The notes below the pieces were generated by a model, which searched no databases, was not told where the DNA came from, and worked only from the letters and a program-made list of their open reading frames with translations. The position numbers and the translations under genes are program-made. Below, piece after piece: positions 24,924 through 33,172 of a DNA stretch of 38,989 nt. Where the stretch lies: assembly GCA_026388345.1 (NCBI GenBank), contig JAPLJY010000029.1, positions 1 through 38,989 of the forward strand. Direction: 5' to 3'. This stretch comes from Deltaproteobacteria bacterium (GTDB lineage Bacteria; Desulfobacterota; Syntrophia; Syntrophales; UBA5619). The first letter of the stretch is position 1. Each line of letters begins with the position of its first letter.

Positions 24924-26135
24924 TTACTTCTTTTTCCAGACCAACTTCCCCAGGGCATCAGAGGCGGGCCAAACCGTTACCATCTCCCGCTTCTGGTACT
25001 GGATCATGACCGGATATGCCGATGCATTCAGGCCGGTCTTGTCGAATGCGACCACCTTGCCCGGCAGACCCTGGGCGATTTTGCTGGTGACGCGAATTTC
25101 GCGCAGCGCCTGCGCTATTTTCTTCGGATCCGAAGACTTGGCCTTGCTGACTGCCCTGGCAAGCACATCCAGCATCAGGGCCTGTTCAAAGGCTTCATGG
25201 TTCATGAATTTCAAATGTTTGTCCCGGTAGAGCTTGCCGATTTCACCGTAGTGGTCGTATGACGAGGTATCGACGCTTAGGATTCCTTCCGTAAAGTCGC
25301 CCAGGGCTTCGGGAAATTCAGGAATTACGAATCCGGCGGCTCCCCCTACGACCGGCGTATCCATTCCGGACTGACGCATCGAGCGAATGAGGAGTACGGC
25401 ATCCGTGAAATAGGATATGGGAAACAGAACATCCGCCTGGGATTTTTTGATTTTCTGGATCAGAGGCATTGCATCCGTCAAGCCTGCGGGATAGGCATCC
25501 TTCAGGGAAACTTCGATCCCCAGGCGCTTGGCCTCCGCAGCGAGCCCATCCGCCTGTCCTGATCCATAGGCCGTATCCTCATGAACGATGGCGATTTTGC
25601 GGATATCTACGCCCGACGCTTTTGCCATTTCCAGTGTGTAGGTCAGCTGGGCTTTTCCCATATGGGAGGCCAAGGGTACGACTTGGAAGATATACTTAAA
25701 GCCCCTCTTGGTTAAAAGATCCGTAAAAGACATCGTGAGGAAGGGCACTTCACTTCTTTCTGTTACTTCCGAAACCGCAAGGCTCAACGAACTGGCATAA
25801 GCGCCAATGATTGCTGACACACCGTCTTTCGAAGTCATCCTTCGGGCAATGGAGGCGGCCGTTGTTGGATCGCTCCCACAATCCGCGGATATCAGTGTAA
25901 TCTTCGTCCCTCCAAGAACACCTTCCTTTTGGATAAGCTCATTGGCCAGCAGAAGCCCATTTAATGAGGCCTGTCCGAACGGCGCCATGTTCCCCGTAAG
26001 CGGCAGAATCACACCCACTTTCACTTCATCAGCAGCCCCCGCGGACATCGGGGCAACACACACGACGCTGATCAGTACAAGCGCAAGCAAACAAGATGAC
26101 AACCCCCGCACCCGGAACCCTTTTTTTGCTTTCAT
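24924..26135 (-). CDS. livK: Branched-chain-type ABC transporter substrate-binding protein
   Basis: Periplasmic receptor of 403 residues with a signal peptide (about residues 10-34, cleavage AGA-ADE). The mature part starts KVGVILPLTGNMAPFGQ, typical of the type I periplasmic-binding LivJ/LivK family, with two Rossmann-like lobes to about residue 370. Such receptors in anaerobes bind amino acids, aromatic acids, amides or dicarboxylates, so the ligand is open. GGGAGG precedes the ATG. It lies 198 bases after the GntR regulator gene and starts the transport half of the cluster. Confidence 0.92.
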   Translation of the reverse strand: MKAKKGFRVRGLSSCLLALVLISVVCVAPMSAGAADEVKVGVILPLTGNMAPFGQASLNGLLLANELIQKEGVLGGTKITLISADCGSDPTTAASIARRMTSKDGVSAIIGAYASSLSLAVSEVTERSEVPFLTMSFTDLLTKRGFKYIFQVVPLASHMGKAQLTYTLEMAKASGVDIRKIAIVHEDTAYGSGQADGLAAEAKRLGIEVSLKDAYPAGLTDAMPLIQKIKKSQADVLFPISYFTDAVLLIRSMRQSGMDTPVVGGAAGFVIPEFPEALGDFTEGILSVDTSSYDHYGEIGKLYRDKHLKFMNHEAFEQALMLDVLARAVSKAKSSDPKKIAQALREIRVTSKIAQGLPGKVVAFDKTGLNASAYPVMIQYQKREMVTVWPASDALGKLVWKKK

Positions 26136-26333
26136 CTCCGTACCTCCCTTTCATTTTTTCGTTGTTTCAGTGTTAGAACCTCATATCTACGCCTCAGTCC
26201 ATTTTCTCATTACCGTGCAAAGAAAGTTAGGTCCCATCAAGCTTCAGACACCTCTTCAGCCCAATCATGGCTGCTAAAAACGGATACAGTCGTCAGACGT
26301 TCACAAAAAGCTTTTATATGACGCTAACACACC

Positions 26334-27032
26334 TTAGGGCAGCGAACGTTCACGCATGATGATGGAAGACAGGAAATCGATGTAATTTTCCATGTTTCTT
26401 ACAATGTGCTTCCGCACAAGGCTCTCCACTGCTTCTGCTTGTCTTTCAATAAAAAGCTTCAGAATTTCTTGATGCACCGGCAAGGCATCCTGATAATTTT
26501 CAACGTGCCATAGGTAGGAAAACCGCAGCCACAAAATATCCTGTCTCAAGGTTTTGATAATATTGATCAGGGTGTCATTCTTGCTGGCATTGATAAAGAC
26601 CATGTGGAAGGCATTGTGGCTTTCCGTGTAGGCTCTGAAATCATGCCTTTCCGCAGATTCTTTCATCCTCGAAAGAGTCGATCCCATCTCATCGATGTCG
26701 CCCGGAACCATCTGAGGTGCTGCCAAACCGGCGGCAAATCCTTCCAGGTATGCCCTGACAGGGAACTTTTCACGGATATCCTTTTCGGTAATATCTTTTA
26801 CATAGGTACCGCTGCGGGGGACACTCACCAGCAGGCCGCTTTTCACAAGGGACATGAAGGCCTCCCGAATCGGCGAACGGCTGACGCCAAACTCCCGGAG
26901 CAACTCATTTTCAACGAGACGCTGACCTGGTTTGTACCTTCCCTGCATGATCGCGCTGATCAAAAATTGCTCGATCTGCTCTGCCAGGGGAGTTGCAAAT
27001 TGAGGCGTAAATTTATCATTTTCTTCAGACAT
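26334..27032 (-). CDS. GntR/FadR-type transcriptional regulator (FCD domain)
   Basis: A 232-residue regulator with an N-terminal winged helix (about residues 15-80: QGRYKPGQRLVENELLREFG, then VSRSPIREAF) and a C-terminal helical FCD ligand domain. Histidines in SHNAFH, LPVHQEIL and VRKHIV are placed to hold a metal ion and an organic acid. Such proteins usually repress their own catabolic operon until the substrate or an intermediate binds. It is central in the cluster, between the enzyme genes and the transporter genes, so it is the obvious local regulator. GAGGGA precedes the ATG. Confidence 0.92.
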   Translation of the reverse strand: MSEENDKFTPQFATPLAEQIEQFLISAIMQGRYKPGQRLVENELLREFGVSRSPIREAFMSLVKSGLLVSVPRSGTYVKDITEKDIREKFPVRAYLEGFAAGLAAPQMVPGDIDEMGSTLSRMKESAERHDFRAYTESHNAFHMVFINASKNDTLINIIKTLRQDILWLRFSYLWHVENYQDALPVHQEILKLFIERQAEAVESLVRKHIVRNMENYIDFLSSIIMRERSLP

Positions 27033-27106
27033 ATCGTTCCCTCATCGCTTGTCATCCCACCCTGAATGGTCTTTTTCCGTTCAAAGAGATCATCTCTTCC
27101 AACCTC

Positions 27107-28324
27107 TTACCCGATGGCCCCCGATGCCTTCATCGCCTGAATTTCACTTTCAGCATAACCCAATCCCTTCAATATTTCTTCCGACTGTTCGCCGAGCTTG
27201 GGTGCCGCCATGGTGATTTCTGCCCTGGTTTCAGACAATTTTATAGGATTATTCAATACCTTTATCTGACCGTACTCCGGATGATCCCAATCCACGAAGA
27301 ATTCGTTGGCCAGGGCCTGACGATCACGGGTAACTTCCAGCGGCGTCGTCACGGGGGACCACACAATCTTGCTCCGGCTCAGAATCTCGATCCATTCGCC
27401 GTAGGTCCTGCTCCGGAATATCCCGTCGAGGATGTTCACGAGTTCCCCGGCCCGCTTGAACCGTGCATCGTACGTGGCAAATCGGGGATCCTGTTCCAGC
27501 TCCGGATGGTCAATCGCGCCGCAGAACCCGGGCCAATAATGCTGGGCATTGGTCATTCCCAGCATGATCCAGCGGTGATCACTCGTTTCATAGACGTTCC
27601 GAATCGGATTCCCCATGGTTTTGCGCTGGGGCCGAACAGCGTCCTCGCCGGTGATCAGACAGCCGGAGATATCAAATCCCAGCGCCCATACGGCGGTATT
27701 GTAGAGCGATATCTCCAGTTCCTGGGCCACCCCGGTTTTCTCCCGGATATAGAGGGCGGACATGATTCCGGCCAGCAGGCTCATCGCGGTGATGCTGTCG
27801 CCATATCCAGGCCGTGAAATGTTGGGTGCGACGTCCACGTCATGCATCAGATCCATGACGCCGCTGCGCGCCCAAAATGCGACGGAGTCGTAACCGCCGG
27901 TGTTTTTTTCGGGACCGCGTTGACCATAACCTGTCAGATTTGCATATATAAGCCGAGGATTCATCTTCGACAGAATCTGATATGTGAGGTGAAACTTTTC
28001 CAGCTCATAGGGCCGCAGATTGTTCAGAAAAACGTCGGCGGTCGCCGCAAGTTTATGTAAAACGGCCTGACCTTCCGGAGCCCCCATGTTCAGGGCAAGG
28101 CTTTTTTTGTTTCGATCCGTATGTTCCCAGTAATAATTGACGGAATGGGGTTTGGCAAATCCGGACATCCCCTGTCCCAGGGCGTGACGCCAGTTATCCC
28201 CCTTGCCGGGCGGTTCAACGTGAATGACCTCGGCGCCCCAGCTTCCCATCAACATACCGACGATGGGCACGGCAACGGCACCTCCTACTTCAATAACCCT
28301 GATTCCCTGCAGTTCTCTGGCCAT
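27107..28324 (-). CDS. Class III CoA transferase (CaiB/BaiF family)
   Basis: Moves CoA from one acyl-CoA to a free carboxylic acid. The protein is 405 residues. The family start GIRVIEVGGAVAVPIVGMLM, the segment NMGAPEGQAVLHKLA, and the catalytic-aspartate region GGYDSVAFWARSG (Asp146) are all present. The ATG at 28324 has a GGGGGT/AGGATC region ahead; an earlier in-frame start is less likely. It lies 83 bases after the enolase-like gene. In this setting it should activate the acid handled by the neighbouring enzymes; the lyase remnant downstream would be a logical consumer of the CoA ester. Confidence 0.92.
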   Translation of the reverse strand: MARELQGIRVIEVGGAVAVPIVGMLMGSWGAEVIHVEPPGKGDNWRHALGQGMSGFAKPHSVNYYWEHTDRNKKSLALNMGAPEGQAVLHKLAATADVFLNNLRPYELEKFHLTYQILSKMNPRLIYANLTGYGQRGPEKNTGGYDSVAFWARSGVMDLMHDVDVAPNISRPGYGDSITAMSLLAGIMSALYIREKTGVAQELEISLYNTAVWALGFDISGCLITGEDAVRPQRKTMGNPIRNVYETSDHRWIMLGMTNAQHYWPGFCGAIDHPELEQDPRFATYDARFKRAGELVNILDGIFRSRTYGEWIEILSRSKIVWSPVTTPLEVTRDRQALANEFFVDWDHPEYGQIKVLNNPIKLSETRAEITMAAPKLGEQSEEILKGLGYAESEIQAMKASGAIG

Positions 28325-28407
28325 GATCCTAACCCCCATTGATTGAATTTACATGCCCGATCCCATTCATGTTGCTCGTCTTATAATCTCTGCGGCAGCG
28401 ACGTTTC

Positions 28408-29661
28408 TCACCACCGGATGAGATGGGCATTTTCGAAATCCTGCTCTATCCGGATCAACTCGTTCAACTTTGCCAATCTTTCGCCTCCCTTGACGCCCGT
28501 TTTGATCATGAGGGCATTCCAGGCCACAGCCAAATGGGCAATCGAATCATCCGGCGTCTCCCCCGAACGATGAGAGAGAACGATCTTCATCCCATGGGAC
28601 TGCGCCAGAAAGGCGGTTTCTTTCGTTCCCGTGATCGTGCCGATCTGGTTGGGTTTGATAATCATGGCCCCGGCCGATCCCTTTTCGATTCCCGTTTTCG
28701 TCCGCGCTGGATTGCTGGCATACACATCGTCAGCACAAATCAGACATCTTTGGCCGAAACGCTTGTTCAGCAGCGCAAACGAATCGTAATCGTTGCTGTT
28801 GAAGCCGTCCTCCACGTAAATCAGGTTGAACCTTTCAATGAGCCCGCCCAGAAAATCCACCTGCTCCTGAGGGCTTCTTGAGGCACTTTCCCGATCATAT
28901 CGATACACTTTTCGCGCCGGATCCCAGAAGCGGTCTGCCGCCAGATCCAACCCCATTCTGATCTCGACGCCTTCTGCATCGGCGATCCTGTCCACAGCCT
29001 CCTTGATGATCTGCAGCGCCTCGACATCGTTCAGATTTGCAGCCCAGGCGTTTTCATCGTCCGTTCCGCCAGCAAATCCGGGATCTTTTTTCTCAAGCAA
29101 CTTCCCGACATTATCGTGAACCCTCAGATTGATTTCAATCGCCTGCTTGACCGTCTTCGCCCCGACTGGGACAATCAGATGCTCCTGCATGTCCGGGGCA
29201 GGACCGAGACTATGCGCCCCCCCTCCGATAATGTTTCCCAGGGGATAAGGAAGGGTCCATCCTTCATCCTTGCGATACAATTTAAACAATGGGATTTTCA
29301 GTGCGTCTGCCGCCGCTGTTCCAACCGCGGTCGATATGATGGCCGCTGTGTTGCCACCAATTCTTTCGAAATTCGGCGTACCGTCGACCTGTAGCAGCAT
29401 GTCGTCGATCTTTTCCTGTTCTGCTGCATCCATTCCGATGAGCGAGGGAATCAGCGTTTTTTCAAGGATCGCCATGGAATCGCGTAATCCACCGGGTGCA
29501 TAGGCCGGTGCTTCGAATTCCCCTCGGCTCCCCGGGGCGCCGAACGGCGCGGCCACCCGTCCAAAGCCCTTTTCGGTGATCACGTCCACTTCCAGGGTTT
29601 CCACCCCCCGGCTGTCATAAACCGTCCGATATCGAATATGAGTAATTGTGGTTTCCGGCAT
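28408..29661 (-). CDS. Divergent enolase-family protein
   Basis: A 417-residue protein that follows enolase over its full length. Retained catalytic and metal positions are His150, Glu160, Asp239 (MGLDLAA), Glu284 (VEDG), the DD pair at 311-312, Lys336 (IIKPNQIGT), His364-Arg-Ser (LSHRSGET) and Lys387 (MIKTG). Two mobile loops differ: the usual SGAST is replaced by FGAPGSRGEFEA at 40-51, and DEGGFAP by GTDDENAWA near 199-207. These loops close over 2-phosphoglycerate in true enolase, so a different substrate is likely. GGAGGAG precedes the ATG. It lies 28 bases after aconitase X large subunit in the catabolic operon, not in a glycolytic context. Confidence 0.85.
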   Translation of the reverse strand: MPETTITHIRYRTVYDSRGVETLEVDVITEKGFGRVAAPFGAPGSRGEFEAPAYAPGGLRDSMAILEKTLIPSLIGMDAAEQEKIDDMLLQVDGTPNFERIGGNTAAIISTAVGTAAADALKIPLFKLYRKDEGWTLPYPLGNIIGGGAHSLGPAPDMQEHLIVPVGAKTVKQAIEINLRVHDNVGKLLEKKDPGFAGGTDDENAWAANLNDVEALQIIKEAVDRIADAEGVEIRMGLDLAADRFWDPARKVYRYDRESASRSPQEQVDFLGGLIERFNLIYVEDGFNSNDYDSFALLNKRFGQRCLICADDVYASNPARTKTGIEKGSAGAMIIKPNQIGTITGTKETAFLAQSHGMKIVLSHRSGETPDDSIAHLAVAWNALMIKTGVKGGERLAKLNELIRIEQDFENAHLIRW

Positions 29662-29689
29662 GGATTGTTCTCCTCCGTTGGCTGTTTCG

Positions 29690-30913
29690 TTATGAAGACT
29701 TCCAGGATCCGCTAACCGCTGCATCGATACACTGTTCGACACTCCCATACCATACGTCAAAGCCATTCGATCCGGGTGCATAGAAGGCCATTTTGGGCGA
29801 ATTGGTGGCCAATGTCTTGAATCCCAGGGCTTCCGGATTGCCCAGGATCGTACAAAGGTCCTGTGTGACAATGCCGCCGGCTTCTTCAATGACTTTCACA
29901 TAACCCAGTTGTTTTGCCAGATGCTTGATGGCCACGTTGGTATGAATCCAGAGTGTCGTTCCCTCTTTCACTTTCCTGCCTTGGAGAAGTATCGACAACT
30001 CTTTGATCTGATTCAAAGAACAGTGTGGGCAGCCGATAGCAACATAGTCGACCTTCCTGTCTTTGGCCGAAGTGAGCTTCTGTTTGCCTTCCTCAAGCTC
30101 CCTGGCCGTAACTTCGATGATCTCGTACTTTTTATCACCAAAGGCAGACCCGACTGTTGGGGCCTCGGGAGTTACGCCAATGGCATGAAACAGGGCGACA
30201 CCTCCGCTGGATCCAAGGGCTGCCCCAAGATAGACCAGTTCCTCGATGGAGGGTACGTTGATCCCTTCAAATACGGGTATCCTGGTTCCGATGATCCGCC
30301 CCACATAGCTTCCCAATGCACCGTAATCTGCAATGTTCGTTAACGGCGCCGATACTTTGAACAGAACATCGCCCTTTCTGTTTTCGTCCAGGTGAAGGCC
30401 ATGTAAAGGGGTCCGGCCGGTGAGGCCCGCTGCCAGGGCACTCGGCCCGCCTTCCCTGTTGTCTCTGGCGCCGAGGACGGAGTTGGTAAAGACGACGGCG
30501 GAAGATTCCGCCCAGGCGATATGCTCCCTGAATCTGGGAACAAAGCCGCAATAATAGGGAACACAGGATGATGTGCCGAAACATCCCATACATTCGTAGG
30601 CCGTCTCTATCCTCAGTTGATTTTTCGCCCACTCCTCCGGCAGCTTCAAGTCCCGGCTGCGATCGACGCCAACCACATTCATGGTTGTGGGAATGCAGAC
30701 ACGGGCACCCTTCTCCGCCAGGTCCTCCGCCCATTCCGTTCCCGCAAGTCCATGACTTTTCAACGAAAGACCCGCCACATGGGCACTCCGGATGGGCATC
30801 AGTCTTTCAGCGCCATATATTTCACCCAAGGCCATCAGGATCTCCATGGCCATTCGTACTGGCTCTCCCTGTTCACCATCGCGCATCCTTTTTTCAACAT
30901 CCGTGAGTTGCAT
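29690..30913 (-). CDS. Aconitase X large (catalytic) subunit
   Basis: A 407-residue DUF521/AcnX catalytic domain. The family stretch is clear: CFGTSSCVPYYCGFVPRF, HIAWAESSAVVFTNSVLGAR, NREGGPSALAAGLTGRTP and GLHLDEN, with cysteines in ECMGC (108, 111), IGCPHC (295, 298) and DLC (354) available for an iron-sulfur cluster. Known members dehydrate cis-3-hydroxy-L-proline or, in archaea, mevalonate 5-phosphate. Neither pathway's partner genes are here. The separate small subunit lies 14 bases upstream. A dehydratase or hydratase acting on a hydroxy acid is the safest description. Confidence 0.92.
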   Translation of the reverse strand: MQLTDVEKRMRDGEQGEPVRMAMEILMALGEIYGAERLMPIRSAHVAGLSLKSHGLAGTEWAEDLAEKGARVCIPTTMNVVGVDRSRDLKLPEEWAKNQLRIETAYECMGCFGTSSCVPYYCGFVPRFREHIAWAESSAVVFTNSVLGARDNREGGPSALAAGLTGRTPLHGLHLDENRKGDVLFKVSAPLTNIADYGALGSYVGRIIGTRIPVFEGINVPSIEELVYLGAALGSSGGVALFHAIGVTPEAPTVGSAFGDKKYEIIEVTARELEEGKQKLTSAKDRKVDYVAIGCPHCSLNQIKELSILLQGRKVKEGTTLWIHTNVAIKHLAKQLGYVKVIEEAGGIVTQDLCTILGNPEALGFKTLATNSPKMAFYAPGSNGFDVWYGSVEQCIDAAVSGSWKSS

Positions 30914-30927
30914 GATTTTCTCCTCGC

Positions 30928-31335
30928 CTATTTATCGATCACAACGAGACCATTATTGGCATCGACCGCCACATGATCCCCGTTGGAGATGACATCGTAA
31001 GGGTTTTGCTCCAGATGATCGATGACGGGAATGCCGCCCATGATGGCTCCTACCGCAATGATAGTCTCCGTCGTAAGATTGATCATGGCCTTTGGACCCG
31101 TCTTATTCTTGGCCAATTGGTACACCACATACGACCCCCCCGTGCTTCCCTTTCCGTGGGGAAATATCAAGATCTTGTCTTTGATCGATTTTCCGAAAAG
31201 TTCGTGATTGTATTCCGTGATGACGCCCGTTTCGAAATCGACACCGAAGTTGAAACCGATCGGTTGCCGGCAGACCAACGCCTCTCCTTCCGCGTACCCC
31301 TTACTGATGGATCTTCCCTTGAGTGTTATGGTCAT
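30928..31335 (-). CDS. Aconitase X small (swivel) subunit
   Basis: A 135-residue DUF126-type swivel domain that completes the active site of aconitase X. The catalytic-serine loop HGKGSTGGSYVVYQL is conserved, as are GYAEGEALV at the start and IPVIDHL near the C-terminus. GGAG lies 8 bases before the ATG at 31335; the frame extends upstream without purpose. Split subunits are the rule in archaea, while many bacterial cis-3-hydroxyproline dehydratases are fused. A 117-base spacer with a direct repeat CTTCAGAAC (31381 and 31393) separates it from the flavoprotein gene. Confidence 0.92.
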   Translation of the reverse strand: MTITLKGRSISKGYAEGEALVCRQPIGFNFGVDFETGVITEYNHELFGKSIKDKILIFPHGKGSTGGSYVVYQLAKNKTGPKAMINLTTETIIAVGAIMGGIPVIDHLEQNPYDVISNGDHVAVDANNGLVVIDK

Positions 31336-31452
31336 GATGATCTCCACTTTTAACAAGAGCCTGATACAGGTTCCGTAAGACTTCAGAACCGCCTTCAGAA
31401 CAAACTATGTAATAATTATCTTTCCATGTCCCGGGGGCGCCCCTGCTTCGTT

Positions 31453-33117
31453 TCACAAAGACTCCACCGCTTTTATCGAAACGTCTGTCTTCCCGGCCTT
31501 GCGTTGGAAAACGATGTTCTTCCGCCACACGTCGCTCATTTCGGGATAATCTTCCCGGTTATGGGAGCCGCGGCTTTCCGTTCGGAGGAGCGCTGCCTGC
31601 AGGATCAGCCGCCCCACGGTATGGATGTTCAGTGTTTCGATCAGACCGGCCAGCTCACCGAAGGAGTGGTTTCCAACGACGCAGAGACGATCGATCTTCT
31701 CTTGCCCGATTTCATCCATAACCTTGAGGGCCTTGCGCAGCCCATCCTCATTGCGGATAACACCGGCATAGCGGCTCATCAATTCCGTGATTTCCTTTTT
31801 CACCTCGCGGTAATCGATCCCCCTGTCCCGGTTCCAATGGGCGGCAATGCCCTGCGCGCTCTTCCCAACGATTTCCGGAAAAAGGGCGGGCATAGCGGCT
31901 AAAAGGGCTCGCTCCGTCGCCTGCGCCCCCGCAATCGCGCCGAAAACCTGCGTTTCCGTGAGGGCATTCCCGGGCAGGCGGTTGGCGCCCATCGTGCCCG
32001 ACTGCGCTTCGCCTGCTGCATAGAGTCCCGTGATCCCGGTTTCGCAGCGCTCGTTGATGACGATGCCGCCCATGAAATAGTGGGCGCCCGGCGCCCATTC
32101 ATAGGGCTGCCACGTGGGATCATAATTCAAGGAGGCGCAGGCCTGTACAAAGGCCTTGAATTTCATGAGCTGCTCTCTGGGAACACCGGAGAAGTCTCCA
32201 TAAACGCCGCCGTGGGGAGAGGACCTTCCCTCCATGATCTCTTTCTGGGTGCAGCGGGCGACCTCGGCGCGGGTCACCTGCTCCGCCTTGTCGGGATGGT
32301 ATTTCTTCATGTAGCGCTCGCAGATGCCGTTGTAGAATCTCCCTCCGATCGTCACTCCGCCGTCGCCGGGAGGCGCGGTGCCCCGCATGGCCTGCGGGTG
32401 GATCATGCACGCCCGGCTCTGGACGAATTCCATGTCGGACACCTGCGCCCCCGCCTCATAGGCCAGTGCACTTCCGTCGCTCGTGATACCCGGCAGATTG
32501 GTCGTCAAAGAAAACAGGTTTCCCGCCCCTCCCGTCGCGATCACAACGGATTTGGCCTGAATGAAGAGGAGGGTTTCCCGGTCGATTTCCAGCGCGGCCA
32601 CGCCGCAGACGGCGCCTTCCTGCCGCAGCAGATCGACCACCATCACATGATCAAGGACCTCGATGCTGAGCCGGGCGGCCTCCCGGACCAGCCCCTTGAA
32701 GAACCCGCCCTTGTAGCGGTCGCCGGCGAGCATCGCGCGGGGCATGGCGTTGCCCGGATAGGAGAACAGATCATACCTTCCCTCTACCTTGTCGAATTCG
32801 GTGCCGTAATGTTCGACGTCCAGTGCACGCTCCGGTCCCAAGTCCGCGAGTAACCGGACCAGTTTGGGATTGTTGAGATAGTGTCCACCCTTGAGGGTGT
32901 CTTCATAATGGGAGTTTCGGCTGTCCCCGGTATCGATCGCCACAGAGATGGCGCCCATTGCGATAGCCGTAACGCAACCCGAGGGATAATCCCCCTTGGA
33001 TACGACGAGGACCTTGGCGCCCAGATTACAAGCCTCGATGGCGGCACGGATACCCGCGCCGCCCGCGCCGATGATGAGGACATCGGTCGAGAGTACCCGC
33101 TGTTTTAATGTTTCCAT
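31453..33117 (-). CDS. FAD-dependent fumarate reductase/succinate dehydrogenase-like flavoprotein
   Basis: A 554-residue flavoprotein with the FAD motif GAGGAG at 17-22, the capping domain, and substrate-site features EFVQSRACMIHP, MRGTAPPGDGG, APGAHYFMGGIV and AAGEAQSGTMGANRLPGNAL. The region that carries the covalent-FAD histidine in SdhA/FrdA reads SGCVTAIAMG, so FAD is probably non-covalent, as in aspartate oxidase or tricarballylate dehydrogenase. No iron-sulfur or membrane subunit accompanies it. It should oxidise or reduce a C-C bond next to carboxylates. GGAG precedes the ATG at 33117; the gene follows prpF by 55 bases. Confidence 0.88.
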   Translation of the reverse strand: METLKQRVLSTDVLIIGAGGAGIRAAIEACNLGAKVLVVSKGDYPSGCVTAIAMGAISVAIDTGDSRNSHYEDTLKGGHYLNNPKLVRLLADLGPERALDVEHYGTEFDKVEGRYDLFSYPGNAMPRAMLAGDRYKGGFFKGLVREAARLSIEVLDHVMVVDLLRQEGAVCGVAALEIDRETLLFIQAKSVVIATGGAGNLFSLTTNLPGITSDGSALAYEAGAQVSDMEFVQSRACMIHPQAMRGTAPPGDGGVTIGGRFYNGICERYMKKYHPDKAEQVTRAEVARCTQKEIMEGRSSPHGGVYGDFSGVPREQLMKFKAFVQACASLNYDPTWQPYEWAPGAHYFMGGIVINERCETGITGLYAAGEAQSGTMGANRLPGNALTETQVFGAIAGAQATERALLAAMPALFPEIVGKSAQGIAAHWNRDRGIDYREVKKEITELMSRYAGVIRNEDGLRKALKVMDEIGQEKIDRLCVVGNHSFGELAGLIETLNIHTVGRLILQAALLRTESRGSHNREDYPEMSDVWRKNIVFQRKAGKTDVSIKAVESL

Positions 33118-33172
33118 AGTCGTTTCTCCAGACGGGGGCATGACCCGCCTAATCCGTCCACGAATCCATCAG

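Noticed and set aside
30928..31452. Terminator between the flavoprotein gene and aconitase X small subunit
   Set aside because: Only a GGGGCGCCCC palindrome and a short direct repeat are present; there is no stem with a U-tract, so the operon is likely continuous here.
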